A program made the translations under genes and the position numbers. This document shows, piece by piece, positions 22,088 to 31,436 of a stretch of DNA of 64,000 bases. How positions within the stretch are numbered: the stretch's first letter is position 1; each line of letters opens with the position of its first letter. The stretch is taken from assembly GCF_007559435.1 (NCBI RefSeq), contig NZ_VMBP01000003.1:124001-188000 (forward strand), read 5' to 3'. A model generated the notes under the pieces. The model was not told the DNA's origin and did no database searches. It saw only the letters and a list, made by a program, of their open reading frames with translations. This DNA is from Ancylobacter moscoviensis. Its GTDB lineage: Bacteria > Pseudomonadota > Alphaproteobacteria > Rhizobiales > Xanthobacteraceae.

Positions 22088-23206
22088 TCAGTGCGCCCGC
22101 ACTTCCGGCGCCGTCAGGGCGGGTTCCGGCGGCGCGCCCGAGGGTTCACCCTCGCCCGTGTAGAGCGGGCTTTCGAGGTAGCGGCTGATGGCGAAGCGAA
22201 CGAGCACGCCCACGGCTGCCGCCAGCGGCACGGCGAGCAGCAGGCCGAGGAAGCCGAGCAGATAGCCGAAGGCCAGCAGGGCGAACATCAGCCAGACGGG
22301 GTGCAGCCCGACGCTGTCGCCGACCAGCTTGGGCGAGAGGATGTAGCCCTCGATGAACTGGCCGAAGATGAAGATGCCGATGACCACCGCGATCATGGTG
22401 TAGTCGGGGAAGAACTGCACGATGGCGACGCCGCCCGCCAGCACCAGCCCGGTCAGCGAGCCGACATAGGGGATGAAGGTGATGATCCCCGAGACGAAGC
22501 CGATGACGAAGCCGAAGTTCAGCCCCGCCATGGTGAGGCTGACGGCATAGAAGCTGCCGAGGATCACGCACACCATCGACTGCCCGCGCACGAAGCCGGC
22601 AATGGCGCGGTCCATCTGCATGGCGAGGCTGCGGATCACCTCGCGGTTCTTCACCGGCAGCCAGGAATCGACCTTCTCCACCATGTGGTTCCAGTCGTTC
22701 AGGATGTAGAAGGCGACCACCGGCGTGATGACCAGCAGCGAGAACAGCGAGATCAGCGCCTGCCCGCCGGTCCACAGCCCCTGGATCAGGGTGAGCATGT
22801 AGGCTGCGCCCTGGGTGACCAGATCGCCGAGCCCCTGCTGGATGCTGGGCATGCGGTCGCCGACGAAGTCGCGCAGCCACTCGGCCCGCTCGCCGGTCAT
22901 CAGATTCTGCAGCTTGACGATGTATTCGGGCAGCCGCTGGATGAAGGCGGCGAGCTGCGCGCCGAAGATCGGCACCACCAGCAGCATGAGCAGGATGGCA
23001 AGCAGCAGGGTCAGCGCGATCGCCGCCAGCGACGCCACCAGCCGGTTGACGCCCCAATGCTCCAGCCGGGTCGTCACCGGATTGAGGAAATAGGCGAGCG
23101 CGAGGCCGGCGACGAAGGGCAGCAGCACGCTGCTGAGCAGCCAGGCCGCCGCGATGAACAGCGCCAGCACCGTCAGCCAGAACGTCACCTGCTTGTGCCA
23201 GGCCAT
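22088..23206 (-). CDS. AI-2E family (PerM-like) membrane transporter
   Basis: A 372-aa polytopic membrane protein of the AI-2E/PerM family (PF01594). About seven to eight hydrophobic segments are visible, with the conserved region LLALLMLLVVPIFG-like near 75-90 and GSLTGLVLAGGVAIVQFF near 260. Members include exporters such as TqsA and PerM, but the substrate is unknown here. The ATG at 23206 is chosen because GAGGT lies about 9 nt upstream; an in-frame ATG at 23227 would add seven residues. First gene of the hdaA-ppk1-ppx operon. Confidence 0.87.
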   Translation of the reverse strand: MAWHKQVTFWLTVLALFIAAAWLLSSVLLPFVAGLALAYFLNPVTTRLEHWGVNRLVASLAAIALTLLLAILLMLLVVPIFGAQLAAFIQRLPEYIVKLQNLMTGERAEWLRDFVGDRMPSIQQGLGDLVTQGAAYMLTLIQGLWTGGQALISLFSLLVITPVVAFYILNDWNHMVEKVDSWLPVKNREVIRSLAMQMDRAIAGFVRGQSMVCVILGSFYAVSLTMAGLNFGFVIGFVSGIITFIPYVGSLTGLVLAGGVAIVQFFPDYTMIAVVIGIFIFGQFIEGYILSPKLVGDSVGLHPVWLMFALLAFGYLLGFLGLLLAVPLAAAVGVLVRFAISRYLESPLYTGEGEPSGAPPEPALTAPEVRAH

Positions 23207-23462
23207 GCGAACGCACCTCACCAACAACCGTTACGCGTCGCATCATAGATACAGGAAAATGCGGCGCGAGCGATGTACAAGCGATACCGCCCCCGCCATT
23301 CACAGCCGTGAAGGCCGGTGGGGTGGTCCGGGCGGCCGCCACGGCCCGCCGCCGGCGCCTGCCTCGCGGAAGAAGAGCCACTCTTCACCCTGCGGGACCG
23401 TGACGCATCGGCCGCGACGTGGCACAAGGCGGTGTCCTGGTCTGCCTGCCGTGATCCCTCCG

Positions 23463-24608
23463 ATGCGCTCCTCCCTCGTCACCTCCGCCGTCGTCGCCGC
23501 CCTCGTCGGGTTCGGCGGCACGCTCGCCCTGATCGTCGCCGCCGCGCAGGCGGTCGGCGCCACGCCGGGGCAGACGACCTCGGGCGTCGTCGGCCTGTGC
23601 CTGTCCATGGCGTTGACCTCCGCCTGGCTCGGCTGGCGCCACCGCATGCCGATCATCACCGCCTGGACGACGCCGGGCGCGGCACTGATCGCCGGCTCGC
23701 ACGGCTTGACCGTGGAGACCGCCGTCGGGGCCTTCCTGCTCGCGGGCGTGCTCATTCTCGTCACCGCCGCCGTCAAGCCGCTGGGCTCGCTGGTGCAGCG
23801 CCTGCCGGTCGCCATTGCGGCGGCCATGCTGGCCGGCGTGCTGTTCCGCTTCTGCACCGCCGTCTTCACCGCCGGGCAGGCCGATCCGCTGCTGGTGCTG
23901 CCGCTCGTGCTGATCTTCCTTGTCGCCCGGCGCATCAGCCCGTTCGGCTCGGTGCTCGCCGTGCTGGTCATCGGCATCGCGCTCGCCTTCTTCCTCGGCC
24001 TCGTCGGACCGCTGCCCTCCGGCACGCCGCTGCCGACACTCGAATTCATCCTGCCGCGCTTCGACACGCAGGCGCTGATCGGTATCGGCCTGCCGCTCTA
24101 TGTCGTCACCATGGCCTCGCAGAACCTGCCGGGCTTCGCCGTGCTGCAGGCGGCCGGCTACAAGCCGCCCACCCAGTCCATCCTCGCCTCGACGGCGGTC
24201 GCCTCGCTGATCACCGCGCCCTTCGGCTCGCTGACCAGCAACCTCGCCGCCATCACGGCGTCGATCTGCACCGGGCCGGACACCCATCCCGATCCGCAAA
24301 AGCGGTGGATGGCGACGCCCTTCTACGCGCTCAGCTATCTCGTTCTGGCCGCCGGCGGCGCCTTCGTCGTCGCGCTCATCGCCGCCCTCCCCCCCGGACT
24401 GGTGGCGACCTTTGCCGGCCTCGCCCTTCTCGGCCCGCTGGTGAATGCGCTCGGCACCGCCATGGGCGATGCGGCCAAGCGCTTTCCCGCCGTGCTCACC
24501 TTCGCCGTCACCGCTTCCGGCGTGTCGCTGTTCGACATCGGCTCGGCCTTCTGGGGACTGACGGCCGGGCTGATCGCGCTGGGCATCGACCGCGCCGGCA
24601 AGCGCTGA
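23463..24608 (+). CDS. BenE family benzoate/H+ symporter-like transporter
   Basis: A 381-aa membrane protein with about 11-12 hydrophobic segments, matching the BenE family. Family features include [20 protein letters not shown] near residue 55, [19 protein letters not shown] near 215, and the following [20 protein letters not shown]. BenE members import benzoate, but no aromatic-degradation genes accompany it here, so the substrate is open. The ATG at 23463 starts directly before TM1; the 103-residue in-frame upstream extension is Arg/Pro-rich and unlikely to be coding. Confidence 0.88.
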   Translation: MRSSLVTSAVVAALVGFGGTLALIVAAAQAVGATPGQTTSGVVGLCLSMALTSAWLGWRHRMPIITAWTTPGAALIAGSHGLTVETAVGAFLLAGVLILVTAAVKPLGSLVQRLPVAIAAAMLAGVLFRFCTAVFTAGQADPLLVLPLVLIFLVARRISPFGSVLAVLVIGIALAFFLGLVGPLPSGTPLPTLEFILPRFDTQALIGIGLPLYVVTMASQNLPGFAVLQAAGYKPPTQSILASTAVASLITAPFGSLTSNLAAITASICTGPDTHPDPQKRWMATPFYALSYLVLAAGGAFVVALIAALPPGLVATFAGLALLGPLVNALGTAMGDAAKRFPAVLTFAVTASGVSLFDIGSAFWGLTAGLIALGIDRAGKR

Positions 24609-24690
24609 CCTCGAACCCGCTCCGGCTTGCGGGGGCGCCCATAAGCGGCTAAGCCCCGGACATCCTGGAAAACGGCCGGAACGGGTTGAG

Positions 24691-25770
24691 ATGAGCGGTA
24701 CGGAAAAGGGCCTCAGCTATCGCGACGCGGGCGTCGACATCGACGCCGGCAACCGGCTGGTCGACCTCATCAAGCCGCTGGTGAAGGCGACCCGCCGCCC
24801 CGGCGCCGACGCGGAGATCGGCGGCTTCGGCGGCGTGTTCGACCCCAGGGCCGCCGGCTTCAAGGACCCGCTCATCGTTGCCACCACCGACGGCGTCGGC
24901 ACCAAGCTGAAGATCGCCATCGAGACCGGCCGTCACGAAACCATCGGCATCGACCTCGTGGCCATGTGCGTCAACGACCTCGTGGTGCAGGGCGCCGAGC
25001 CGCTGTTCTTCCTGGACTATTTCGCCACCGGCAAGCTCGCGCCGGATGTCGGCGCGAAGATCGTCGCCGGCATCGCGAAGGGCTGCGCCGAGGCCGGCTG
25101 CGCGCTGATCGGCGGCGAGACGGCCGAGATGCCCGGCATGTATGCCGATGGCGACTACGACCTCGCCGGCTTCTCGGTCGGCGCCGTGGAGCGCGGCCGT
25201 CTCCTGCCCTCGCCGAACGTGCGGCCGGGCGACGTGCTTCTCGGCCTCGCCTCCTCCGGCGTGCACTCCAACGGCTATTCGCTGGTGCGCCGCATCGTCG
25301 AGGTCTCCGGGCTCCCCTGGGACGCGCCCGCGCCGTTCGCGCCGGCGATGACGCTCGGCGAGGCGCTGCTCACCCCGACGCGGCTCTATGTGAAGTCCTC
25401 GCTGGCGGCGATCCGCTCGACCGGCAAGGTGAAGGCGCTCGCCCACATCACCGGCGGCGGCCTCACCGAGAATCTCCCGCGCGTGCTGCCCAAGCACACG
25501 ATCGGGCGCATCGATCTCTCCGGGCTCGCCGTCCCGCCGGTGTTCCGCTGGCTGGCGCAGGTCGGCAAGGTGGCGCCGGAAGAGATGCTGCGCGCCTTCA
25601 ACTGCGGCATCGGCATGGTCGTGGTCTGCGCGCCCGAGGATGCCGAGACGGTGGCGGACGCCTTCGCCGATCCCGGCGAAGAGGTGGTGCATCTCGGTGC
25701 CATCGAGCCGGGCGAAGGCGCCGCGCGCACCGTCTATGACGGCACGCTGGCCGTCGGCGAGCCGCTCTGA
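24691..25770 (+). CDS. purM: Phosphoribosylformylglycinamidine cyclo-ligase (AIR synthetase)
   Basis: A 359-aa enzyme of purine synthesis converting FGAM to AIR with ATP. It starts with the typical [19 protein letters not shown] and carries the ATP-binding [16 protein letters not shown]. The signature [14 protein letters not shown] and the [17 protein letters not shown] segment also match. It forms a two-gene operon with purN, which begins 8 bp after the purM stop. Confidence 0.97.
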   Translation: MSGTEKGLSYRDAGVDIDAGNRLVDLIKPLVKATRRPGADAEIGGFGGVFDPRAAGFKDPLIVATTDGVGTKLKIAIETGRHETIGIDLVAMCVNDLVVQGAEPLFFLDYFATGKLAPDVGAKIVAGIAKGCAEAGCALIGGETAEMPGMYADGDYDLAGFSVGAVERGRLLPSPNVRPGDVLLGLASSGVHSNGYSLVRRIVEVSGLPWDAPAPFAPAMTLGEALLTPTRLYVKSSLAAIRSTGKVKALAHITGGGLTENLPRVLPKHTIGRIDLSGLAVPPVFRWLAQVGKVAPEEMLRAFNCGIGMVVVCAPEDAETVADAFADPGEEVVHLGAIEPGEGAARTVYDGTLAVGEPL

Positions 25771-25778
25771 GGCCCGTG

Positions 25779-26432
25779 ATGACGAAGCCCCGCGTCGCCG
25801 TCCTCATCTCCGGGCGCGGCTCCAACATGATGTCGCTGATCGAGGCGGCGGCCGCGCCGGACTTTCCGGCGGAGATCGCGGTGGTGATCTCCAACCGGCC
25901 CGACGCGCACGGCCTCGCCCGCGCGCAGGCGGCCAACATCCCGACCCGCGCCATCGACCACAAGGCCTTCGCGGATCGCGCCGGCTTCGACGCGGCGCTC
26001 GACGCGGCGCTGGCGGAGGAGCAGGTCGACCTCGTGTGCCTGGCCGGCTTCATGCGCCTTCTCACCGCCGGCTTCACCCAGAAATGGTCGGGCCGGATGA
26101 TCAACATCCATCCCGCCCTGCTGCCCAGCTTCAAGGGCCTGCACACCCATGAGCGGGCGCTGGCGGAAGGCGTGAAGATCCACGGCTGCACGGTGCACTT
26201 CGTCACCGCCGAGATGGATGTCGGGCCGATCATCATGCAGGCCGCCGTGCCGGTGCTGGAGGGCGACACGCCGGACACGCTGGGCGCGCGCGTGCTGGAG
26301 CAGGAGCACGTGATCTATCCGGCCGCGTTGCGCCTCGTCAGCGACGGCCGGGCGCGGCTGGCGGGAAACCGCGTCGCCGTCGACGAATTCGAGACCATCC
26401 CTCCCGCCCTCGTCGTGCCGCCGGCGGGATAA
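25779..26432 (+). CDS. purN: Phosphoribosylglycinamide formyltransferase (GAR transformylase 1)
   Basis: A 217-aa enzyme transferring a formyl group from 10-formyl-THF to GAR. It carries VAVLISGRGSNMMSLIEA at the N-terminus, the folate-binding INIHPALLPSFKGLHTH near residue 110, and the catalytic region GCTVHFVTAEMDVGPII near 138. The ATG at 25779 is preferred; an adjacent GTG at 25776 is in frame and cannot be excluded. Downstream the convergent molybdopterin oxidoreductase gene ends 9 bp away. Confidence 0.96.
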   Translation: MTKPRVAVLISGRGSNMMSLIEAAAAPDFPAEIAVVISNRPDAHGLARAQAANIPTRAIDHKAFADRAGFDAALDAALAEEQVDLVCLAGFMRLLTAGFTQKWSGRMINIHPALLPSFKGLHTHERALAEGVKIHGCTVHFVTAEMDVGPIIMQAAVPVLEGDTPDTLGARVLEQEHVIYPAALRLVSDGRARLAGNRVAVDEFETIPPALVVPPAG

Positions 26433-26441
26433 GGGCGCGCC

Positions 26442-28541
26442 TCACGCCCGCTCGATCCGCACCCGGTTGTCGTGCAGCGCCGCGCCGCCCACGGGGGCGA
26501 CGGGGTCGGAGCCCGTCAGGCTGTTGATGCCGCGGCCTCCTTGATGAGAGCGGTTCGGCCAGATCGATTCAGCCACCACCACGCCGCGCCGCAGCCCGTC
26601 GAACAGCCGCACATGGAGAAGCACGGCGCCGCGTTCGCTCGTCACCCGGGCGAGATCGCCCTCGCCGAGCCCGTGCGCGGCGGCGTCCTCGGGGTGGATC
26701 ATCAGCTCCGGCCGTTTCTCGCGCGCGATGGAGCCCGGCGTCTCCGTGAAGCTGGAATTGAGGAAGGAACGGGCCGGCGAGGTCACGAGGCGGAAGGGGA
26801 AATCCTCCGTCGCCTCCTCGATCACCGCCCAGTGGTCCGGCCATTGCGGCATGGTCTCGTAGGGTCCGAACTTGGCCGGCGCCGCATAGGGCACCTTCGC
26901 CCAGTTCGGCTTGAGGCGGAACTTGCCGTCCGGCCAGCTGAAGCCCTTCAGATAGTGCGCGGTCTCGAAATCCGGCTGGATGTCGAGGAAGCGCTTCTCC
27001 TCCAGCTCCTCCACCGTGCCGCGGTCGGTCGCCTGCAGCATCCAGTCGATGTGCTCGCGCGGGCTCATCCGGAAGCCCTGGTGCTCGGCGCCGAGGCGCT
27101 CGGCCAGCGCACAGATCACCTCGTGGTTGGTACGGCATTCGCCCGGCGGCTCCACCAGCTTGGGGCCGAGGATGACATACTGGTTGCCGCCGCCCTGATA
27201 GAGGTCGTCATGCTCGGTGAACATGGTCGCCGGCAGCACGATATCCGCCATCCGCGCCGTCTCGGTCATGAACTGCTCGTGCACGGCGACGAACAGGTCC
27301 TCGCGCGCGAAGCCGCGCCGCACCTTCTCCTGATCGGGAGCGACGGATACCGGATTGGTGTTCTGGATCAGCATGGCCGTCACCGGCGGCCCGCCGACCA
27401 GCGCTTCCGCATCGCCGGTCAGGATGTCCCCAATGCGCGACTGGTCGAGTTCGCGCGAGGTGACGCCCCGGATGTCGCGCCCCTCGACCATCTGCTTGTT
27501 CCAGCGATAGATGGCGCTGTTGGAATGGAACAGGCCGCCGCCCTCGTGCTGCCAGGCGCCGGTCACCGTGGGAATGCAGCTCACCGCGTGCATCGCCACC
27601 GCGCCGTTGCGCGAGCGGGTGAAGCCGTAGCCGGCGCGGATGAAGGTCTTCGGCGTCCGGCCGATGGCCTGCGCGAGTGCCTCGATCTCGGCAACCGGCA
27701 TGCCGGTGATGTGGGCCGCCCATTCCGGATCGCGCGTGCGAAGATGCGCTTCGAGGCCGGCGGCATCGTCGGCGAACGCGGCGAGATAGGCGCGATCCGC
27801 GAAGCCGTCGCGGAACAGCACATGCATGATGGCGCAGGCCAACGCACCGTCCGTGCCGGGGCGGATCAGCACCGGGATATCGGCCTGCTCCATGGTCGGC
27901 GAGCGATAGACATCGACCACCACGATCTTCGCGCCCCGCTCCTTGCGGGCGCGGATGGCATGGGTCATCACGTTGATCTGCGTCGCCACCGGATTGGTGC
28001 CCCAGATCACCACCAGATCCGCCTTGGCCATCTCGCGCGGGTCGGGCCCCGCCAGCCTGCCCGTGCCGGCGAGAAGGCCGCTCCAGGCCGGATTGACGCA
28101 GATCGAGGAGAAGAAGCGCGAATAGCCCTTGGCGTGGGTCAACCGGTTGATGCCGTCGCGCATCACCAGCCCCATCGTGCCCGCGTAGTAATAGGGCCAG
28201 ATCGCCTCCGGCCCGTGCGCGCGCTCGGCCTTGCGGAACGCCTCCGCGATCTCGTCCAGCGCCTCGTCCCAGGAGATGGGAGCGAACGCACCCTCCCCCT
28301 TCGGCCCGACGCGCCGCAGCGGCTGCGTCAGCCGGTCGGGATGGTTCGCGCGCTCGGCATAGCGCGCGACCTTGGCGCAGATCACCCCGGCGGTGAAGGT
28401 GTTGGCGCTGGAGCCGCGCACGCGCCCGATCCGCCCGCCGGAGATATCGATCTCCAATGCGCAGGTGGAGGGGCAGTCGTGCGGGCAGGCGGAATAGCCG
28501 GTGCGGACAGGCGGGATGGTCGGCGAAATATGCTGATTCAT
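26442..28541 (-). CDS. Molybdopterin oxidoreductase with N-terminal [4Fe-4S] site
   Basis: A 699-aa protein of the DMSO reductase/formate dehydrogenase superfamily. The N-terminal cluster motif is C19-x3-C23-x3-C27-x25-C53 (ACPHDCPSTC, then VICAKV). The Mo-bisMGD core follows (LVVIWGTNPVATQ, then FIRAGYGFTRSRNG), and a C-terminal molydopterin dinucleotide-binding beta domain ends with NRSHQGGRGINSLT. The substrate is not predictable. No iron-sulfur, cytochrome or chaperone subunit lies beside it, and no Tat signal is seen, so it is probably cytoplasmic. GGAG lies 9 nt before the ATG at 28541. It is isolated between purN and terC. Confidence 0.88.
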   Translation of the reverse strand: MNQHISPTIPPVRTGYSACPHDCPSTCALEIDISGGRIGRVRGSSANTFTAGVICAKVARYAERANHPDRLTQPLRRVGPKGEGAFAPISWDEALDEIAEAFRKAERAHGPEAIWPYYYAGTMGLVMRDGINRLTHAKGYSRFFSSICVNPAWSGLLAGTGRLAGPDPREMAKADLVVIWGTNPVATQINVMTHAIRARKERGAKIVVVDVYRSPTMEQADIPVLIRPGTDGALACAIMHVLFRDGFADRAYLAAFADDAAGLEAHLRTRDPEWAAHITGMPVAEIEALAQAIGRTPKTFIRAGYGFTRSRNGAVAMHAVSCIPTVTGAWQHEGGGLFHSNSAIYRWNKQMVEGRDIRGVTSRELDQSRIGDILTGDAEALVGGPPVTAMLIQNTNPVSVAPDQEKVRRGFAREDLFVAVHEQFMTETARMADIVLPATMFTEHDDLYQGGGNQYVILGPKLVEPPGECRTNHEVICALAERLGAEHQGFRMSPREHIDWMLQATDRGTVEELEEKRFLDIQPDFETAHYLKGFSWPDGKFRLKPNWAKVPYAAPAKFGPYETMPQWPDHWAVIEEATEDFPFRLVTSPARSFLNSSFTETPGSIAREKRPELMIHPEDAAAHGLGEGDLARVTSERGAVLLHVRLFDGLRRGVVVAESIWPNRSHQGGRGINSLTGSDPVAPVGGAALHDNRVRIERA

Positions 28542-28607
28542 GAAAAGGCGCTCCGCCACCATGGTAGCGGAGCGCCCTGTCTTTTCACACCGTAACGGAG
28601 GACCGGC

Positions 28608-29357
28608 TCAGTGCGAGCCGACGGCCGCCTCCGAGCGGCGGCTCTTCACGATCCAGCCGAAGCCGATCACGAAGGCCGCGCCGATCACCGCCGCCAGATA
28701 GTGCGGCAGCGCCGCCGCCTTCAGGCCGATCGGATCCTCGGGGTCCTGCACCACCTCGACGAGGTTTGCCGACCAGCCCTGCATGGCCTCCAGCGCCACC
28801 TTGTCGCTCACCAGCATCTCGCCGGCGATCCAGCCGAGCAGCGCCGCGCCGAACCAGACGAGGATCGGGAAGCGCGAGATCAGCTTCAGGATGAGCTGCG
28901 AGCCGAAGACGATGAGCGGGATGGTGAGCAACAGGCCGAAGATGAACAGCTCGGCATGGCCGCGCGCCGCGGCGGCAATGGCCACCACGTTGTCGAGGCT
29001 CATCACCGCGTCGGCGATGGCGATGGTGCGCACCGCCTTCCAGAGGCTGTCCGCGCTCTCGACATGATGGCCCTCGCCGCCCTCGTCGAGGACCAGCTTG
29101 ATCGCGATCCAGAACAGCAGGACGGCACCGACCACCTTGAGGAAGGGCACGCCGAGCAGGAAGGACACCGCCAGGGCGAACAGGATGCGCAGGCCGACGG
29201 CCGCGCCGGCGCCGAGCAGGATGCCCCATTTGCGCTGCTTCTCCGGCAGCGAGCGGCACGCCAGCGCTATGACGACCGCGTTGTCGCCCGACAACAGCAG
29301 GTCGATCCAGATGATCTGGAGCAGGGACACCCAGAAGACGGGGCTTGTGAAATCCAT
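28608..29357 (-). CDS. TerC family integral membrane protein (copy 1)
   Basis: A 249-aa protein with about seven transmembrane segments and the two acidic TerC motifs, LLSGDNAVVIALACRSLP near residue 22 and VMSLDNVVAIAAAARGH near 125. TerC/YjbE-type proteins are linked to metal (often manganese) export and tellurium resistance, and YjbE-like members are frequently under metal riboswitches. It follows a second TerC gene (29529-30230) on the same strand, separated by a terminator and a structured leader. Confidence 0.92.
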   Translation of the reverse strand: MDFTSPVFWVSLLQIIWIDLLLSGDNAVVIALACRSLPEKQRKWGILLGAGAAVGLRILFALAVSFLLGVPFLKVVGAVLLFWIAIKLVLDEGGEGHHVESADSLWKAVRTIAIADAVMSLDNVVAIAAAARGHAELFIFGLLLTIPLIVFGSQLILKLISRFPILVWFGAALLGWIAGEMLVSDKVALEAMQGWSANLVEVVQDPEDPIGLKAAALPHYLAAVIGAAFVIGFGWIVKSRRSEAAVGSH

Positions 29358-29365
29358 CTTATCCT

Positions 29366-29466
29366 CTCTGATCGTCTAAGCCTTGATGCGTCGCGAGAGT
29401 TTCCTGTCCCCCGTCATGGGAAGAAAACTGGCATACCTTATTAAGTAGGCCAGCATTCTCCCCTCG
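29366..29466 (-). promoter_or_regulatory. Structured leader upstream of TerC copy 1
   Basis: Reading the minus strand 5' to 3', the leader begins CGAGGGGAGAATG (29466-29454). It then forms a hairpin (CTGGC with GCCAG, 29453-29428) and a second hairpin (TTCCC with GGGGGA, extended by TTTC/GAAA), and closes with CTCTCG. This is a three-way-junction-like fold before terC. The GGGGAG start is reminiscent of the yybP-ykoY manganese riboswitch, but the other conserved residues are not obvious. Confidence 0.35.
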
Positions 29467-29472
29467 AACTGA

Positions 29473-29505
29473 AGACGCCCGCGACGTGCGAGGCCGCGGG
29501 CGTCT
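29473..29505 (-). terminator. Hairpin terminator after TerC copy 2
   Basis: A perfect 11-bp stem, AGACGCCCGCG with CGCGGGCGTCT (29473-29483 and 29495-29505). It lies 24 bp past the TerC copy 2 stop. The trailing sequence TCAGTTC is only weakly U-rich. Confidence 0.65.
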
Positions 29506-29528
29506 ACGGGGAGGGAATCCCGACGCTC

Positions 29529-30230
29529 TTACGAACCGTGCGAACCCGTCGAATGCGCGCTGCGCCGGCGCGACAGCGTCCATCCGATCGCCAGCACCAG
29601 TGCCGCGCCGACCGCGGCAGCGACGTACTCGACATTATGAACAACGCTCTCGCCGAGATATTCGAGCACCTTGACGTCCGACATGAACATCTCGCCCGCG
29701 ACCCAGCCGAGCAGCGCCGCGCCGGCCCAGACCAGCACGGGGAAACGCGACAGCAGGCCCATGATCAGCGCCGCGCCGGCGATGATCATGGGAATGGAAA
29801 TGACGAGGCCGATAACGATAAGCGCCCAGTTGCCGTCGGCCACGGCGGCGATGGCCACCACATTGTCGAGGCTCATCACCAGATCCGCCACGGCGATGGT
29901 GCCGACCGCGCGCCACAGGCTGTCATGAGCCGCGACGCCGCCATCTTCGGCTTCTTCCGGCAGCACCAGATCGACAGCGATGTACATCAGCGCCAGCGAA
30001 CCCACGATGCGCAGCCAGGGCAGGCCGAGCAGCACCGCAATGATGGCGGTGAAGACGACACGCATGCCGACCGCGACGCCCGCGCCGAGGATCATGCCCG
30101 TGCGCCGCAGCCGGTCGGGCAGCGAACGGCAGGCCATGGCGATGACCACGGCGTTGTCGCCGGACAACAGCACGTTGATCCAGATGATTTTCAGCAGTGC
30201 CAGCCAGAAAAGCGGCTCAAGATAGCTCAT
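29529..30230 (-). CDS. TerC family integral membrane protein (copy 2)
   Basis: A 233-aa paralogue of the neighbouring TerC protein, with the same motifs LLSGDNAVVIAMACRSLP and VMSLDNVVAIAAVADG, and about seven membrane segments. It ends in a basic, Ser/His-rich tail. The start at 30230 (MSYLEPLFW) aligns with copy 1 (MDFTSPVFW). An upstream in-frame extension to 30518 is not supported. It is likely a tandem duplicate, diverged well beyond the csp pair. Confidence 0.92.
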   Translation of the reverse strand: MSYLEPLFWLALLKIIWINVLLSGDNAVVIAMACRSLPDRLRRTGMILGAGVAVGMRVVFTAIIAVLLGLPWLRIVGSLALMYIAVDLVLPEEAEDGGVAAHDSLWRAVGTIAVADLVMSLDNVVAIAAVADGNWALIVIGLVISIPMIIAGAALIMGLLSRFPVLVWAGAALLGWVAGEMFMSDVKVLEYLGESVVHNVEYVAAAVGAALVLAIGWTLSRRRSAHSTGSHGS

Positions 30231-30515
30231 TGTCGTTCCCTCACCGCCCGTCCGCGTGGACGGGACAAGAATATGGTTCGTTCGGCGTTGGCGCGCCGTG
30301 CTACGGTGAGGCAAGAGGAGGTGGCTCCGGCGGGCCCACTCCCGGGCGCTCTTGGCGCGCCATAACGGCATCCCCGCTGCGGGCCACTTCTCCGTGGCCG
30401 GACCCCCGCAGCGCCATGACAGCAACATACATAATAATTCATGGGGTGGCCAAGCCCGAATACCGAAATTTCCTGGCCGGATCGTGCTGCGGGCGCGCAG
30501 TTCTACGCTGCTGCG
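30231..30515 (-). promoter_or_regulatory. Leader and promoter region of TerC copy 2
   Basis: No gene is seen between TerC copy 2 and the ndk terminator. An AT-rich patch at about 30423-30441 is the likely promoter -10 region. Downstream on the minus strand there is a stable hairpin in which GGCCAC and GTGGCC pair inside GCTGCG/CGCAGC (about 30413-30377), followed by GGGGATGCC. A second GC hairpin (CCCGTCC/GGACGGG, about 30272-30255) lies close to the start codon. This suggests post-transcriptional control (inference). Confidence 0.35.
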
Positions 30516-30555
30516 CAAAACGACAACGCCCCGCCGGCATGTACCGACGGGGCGT
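30516..30555 (-). terminator. Intrinsic terminator of ndk
   Basis: On the minus strand, ACGCCCCGTCGG (30555-30544) pairs with CCGGCGGGGCGT (30537-30526), followed by TGTCGTTTT. Confidence 0.85.
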
Positions 30556-30590
30556 GACCTTAGCGGAGGAAGCCGCGAGAACTGTGGCGA

Positions 30591-31013
30591 TCAGCCGACG
30601 ATCTCGTTGCCCGCGAAGAACTGGGCGATCTCGATCTTGGCGTTGTCCAGGCTATCGGAGCCATGGGCCGAGTTCTCGCCGACCGAGAGGGCGAAATCCT
30701 TGCGGATGGTGCCTTCGGCGGCGTTGGCCGGGTTGGTCGCGCCCATCACGTCGCGGTACTTGGCGACGGCGTTCTCGCCTTCCAGCACCTGCACGACGAT
30801 CGGCTCGGAGATCATGAAGTCCACGAGCTCGCCGAAGAAGGGACGCTCCTTGTGCACCGCGTAGAAGGTCTCGGCCTGGGCGCGGGTCAGCAGCATGCGC
30901 TTCTGCGCGACGATGCGCAGGCCCGCCTTCTCGATATAGGCGTTGATGGCGCCCGTGAGGTTACGCCGGGTGGCGTCGGGCTTGATGATCGAAAAAGTGC
31001 GCTCGAGCGCCAT
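30591..31013 (-). CDS. ndk: Nucleoside diphosphate kinase
   Basis: A 140-aa enzyme that equalises NTP and dNTP pools through a phosphohistidine intermediate. It starts [18 protein letters not shown]; the catalytic residue is His117 in NSAHGSDS, and the [14 protein letters not shown] loop precedes it. AGGGAATGAGACC lies before the ATG at 31013; the longer frame upstream is not coding. It is monocistronic with its own terminator. Confidence 0.97.
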   Translation of the reverse strand: MALERTFSIIKPDATRRNLTGAINAYIEKAGLRIVAQKRMLLTRAQAETFYAVHKERPFFGELVDFMISEPIVVQVLEGENAVAKYRDVMGATNPANAAEGTIRKDFALSVGENSAHGSDSLDNAKIEIAQFFAGNEIVG

Positions 31014-31232
31014 GGTCTCATTCCCTGGGACTGTGGGGGACGTTGGTTCGCAGCGGCTTATAGCGGCGCCTCCCGATCCGGACAAGATGAGGGAACGCGG
31101 CGTTCTCGACAGCGTTTGGACAGCTGTCCGGTGGAATCGTGCGACGTCGAAAGGGCTAGGTTGCGGAGCGTCGCGCAACGCGCCATCTGTTCGTCGACAC
31201 GAGGCGGCCGACCGCCCGCAGGGATGACGAAG

Positions 31233-31436
31233 ATGAAGAAGTGCCTGATCATTGCCTTGAGCGCGGCCGCTATCGTGGTTGGCCTGCTCACGCTTTCCTT
31301 CCTGCCGCCCGCCGACGCGACGACCAGCGCCGAAGAGCCGGCGGGCTACAAGACCTGCTTCATGGAACGCCGCGCCACCTTCACGGACGGCGCGCCGCGC
31401 ATGATCAGGGAACGCCGCTGCGTATTCGCCGAATAA
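31233..31436 (+). CDS. Tiny exported CX20C protein (copy A)
   Basis: A 67-aa protein with an N-terminal signal peptide or anchor ([20 protein letters not shown]) and a short mature part. The mature part contains two cysteines exactly 20 residues apart, ending [13 protein letters not shown] do not recognise a named family. The second small gene 260 bp downstream encodes a protein with the same architecture and Cys spacing. The ATG at 31233 is preferred because CAGGG lies about 9 nt upstream; an in-frame ATG at 31224 is possible. Probably periplasmic, with a disulfide (inference). Confidence 0.65.
   Translation: MKKCLIIALSAAAIVVGLLTLSFLPPADATTSAEEPAGYKTCFMERRATFTDGAPRMIRERRCVFAE

Noticed and set aside
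23154-23462. N-terminal extension of the BenE-type transporter frame
   Set aside because: Arg/Pro-rich, overlaps the divergent promoter region of the perM-like operon, and the hydrophobic protein starts at 23463.
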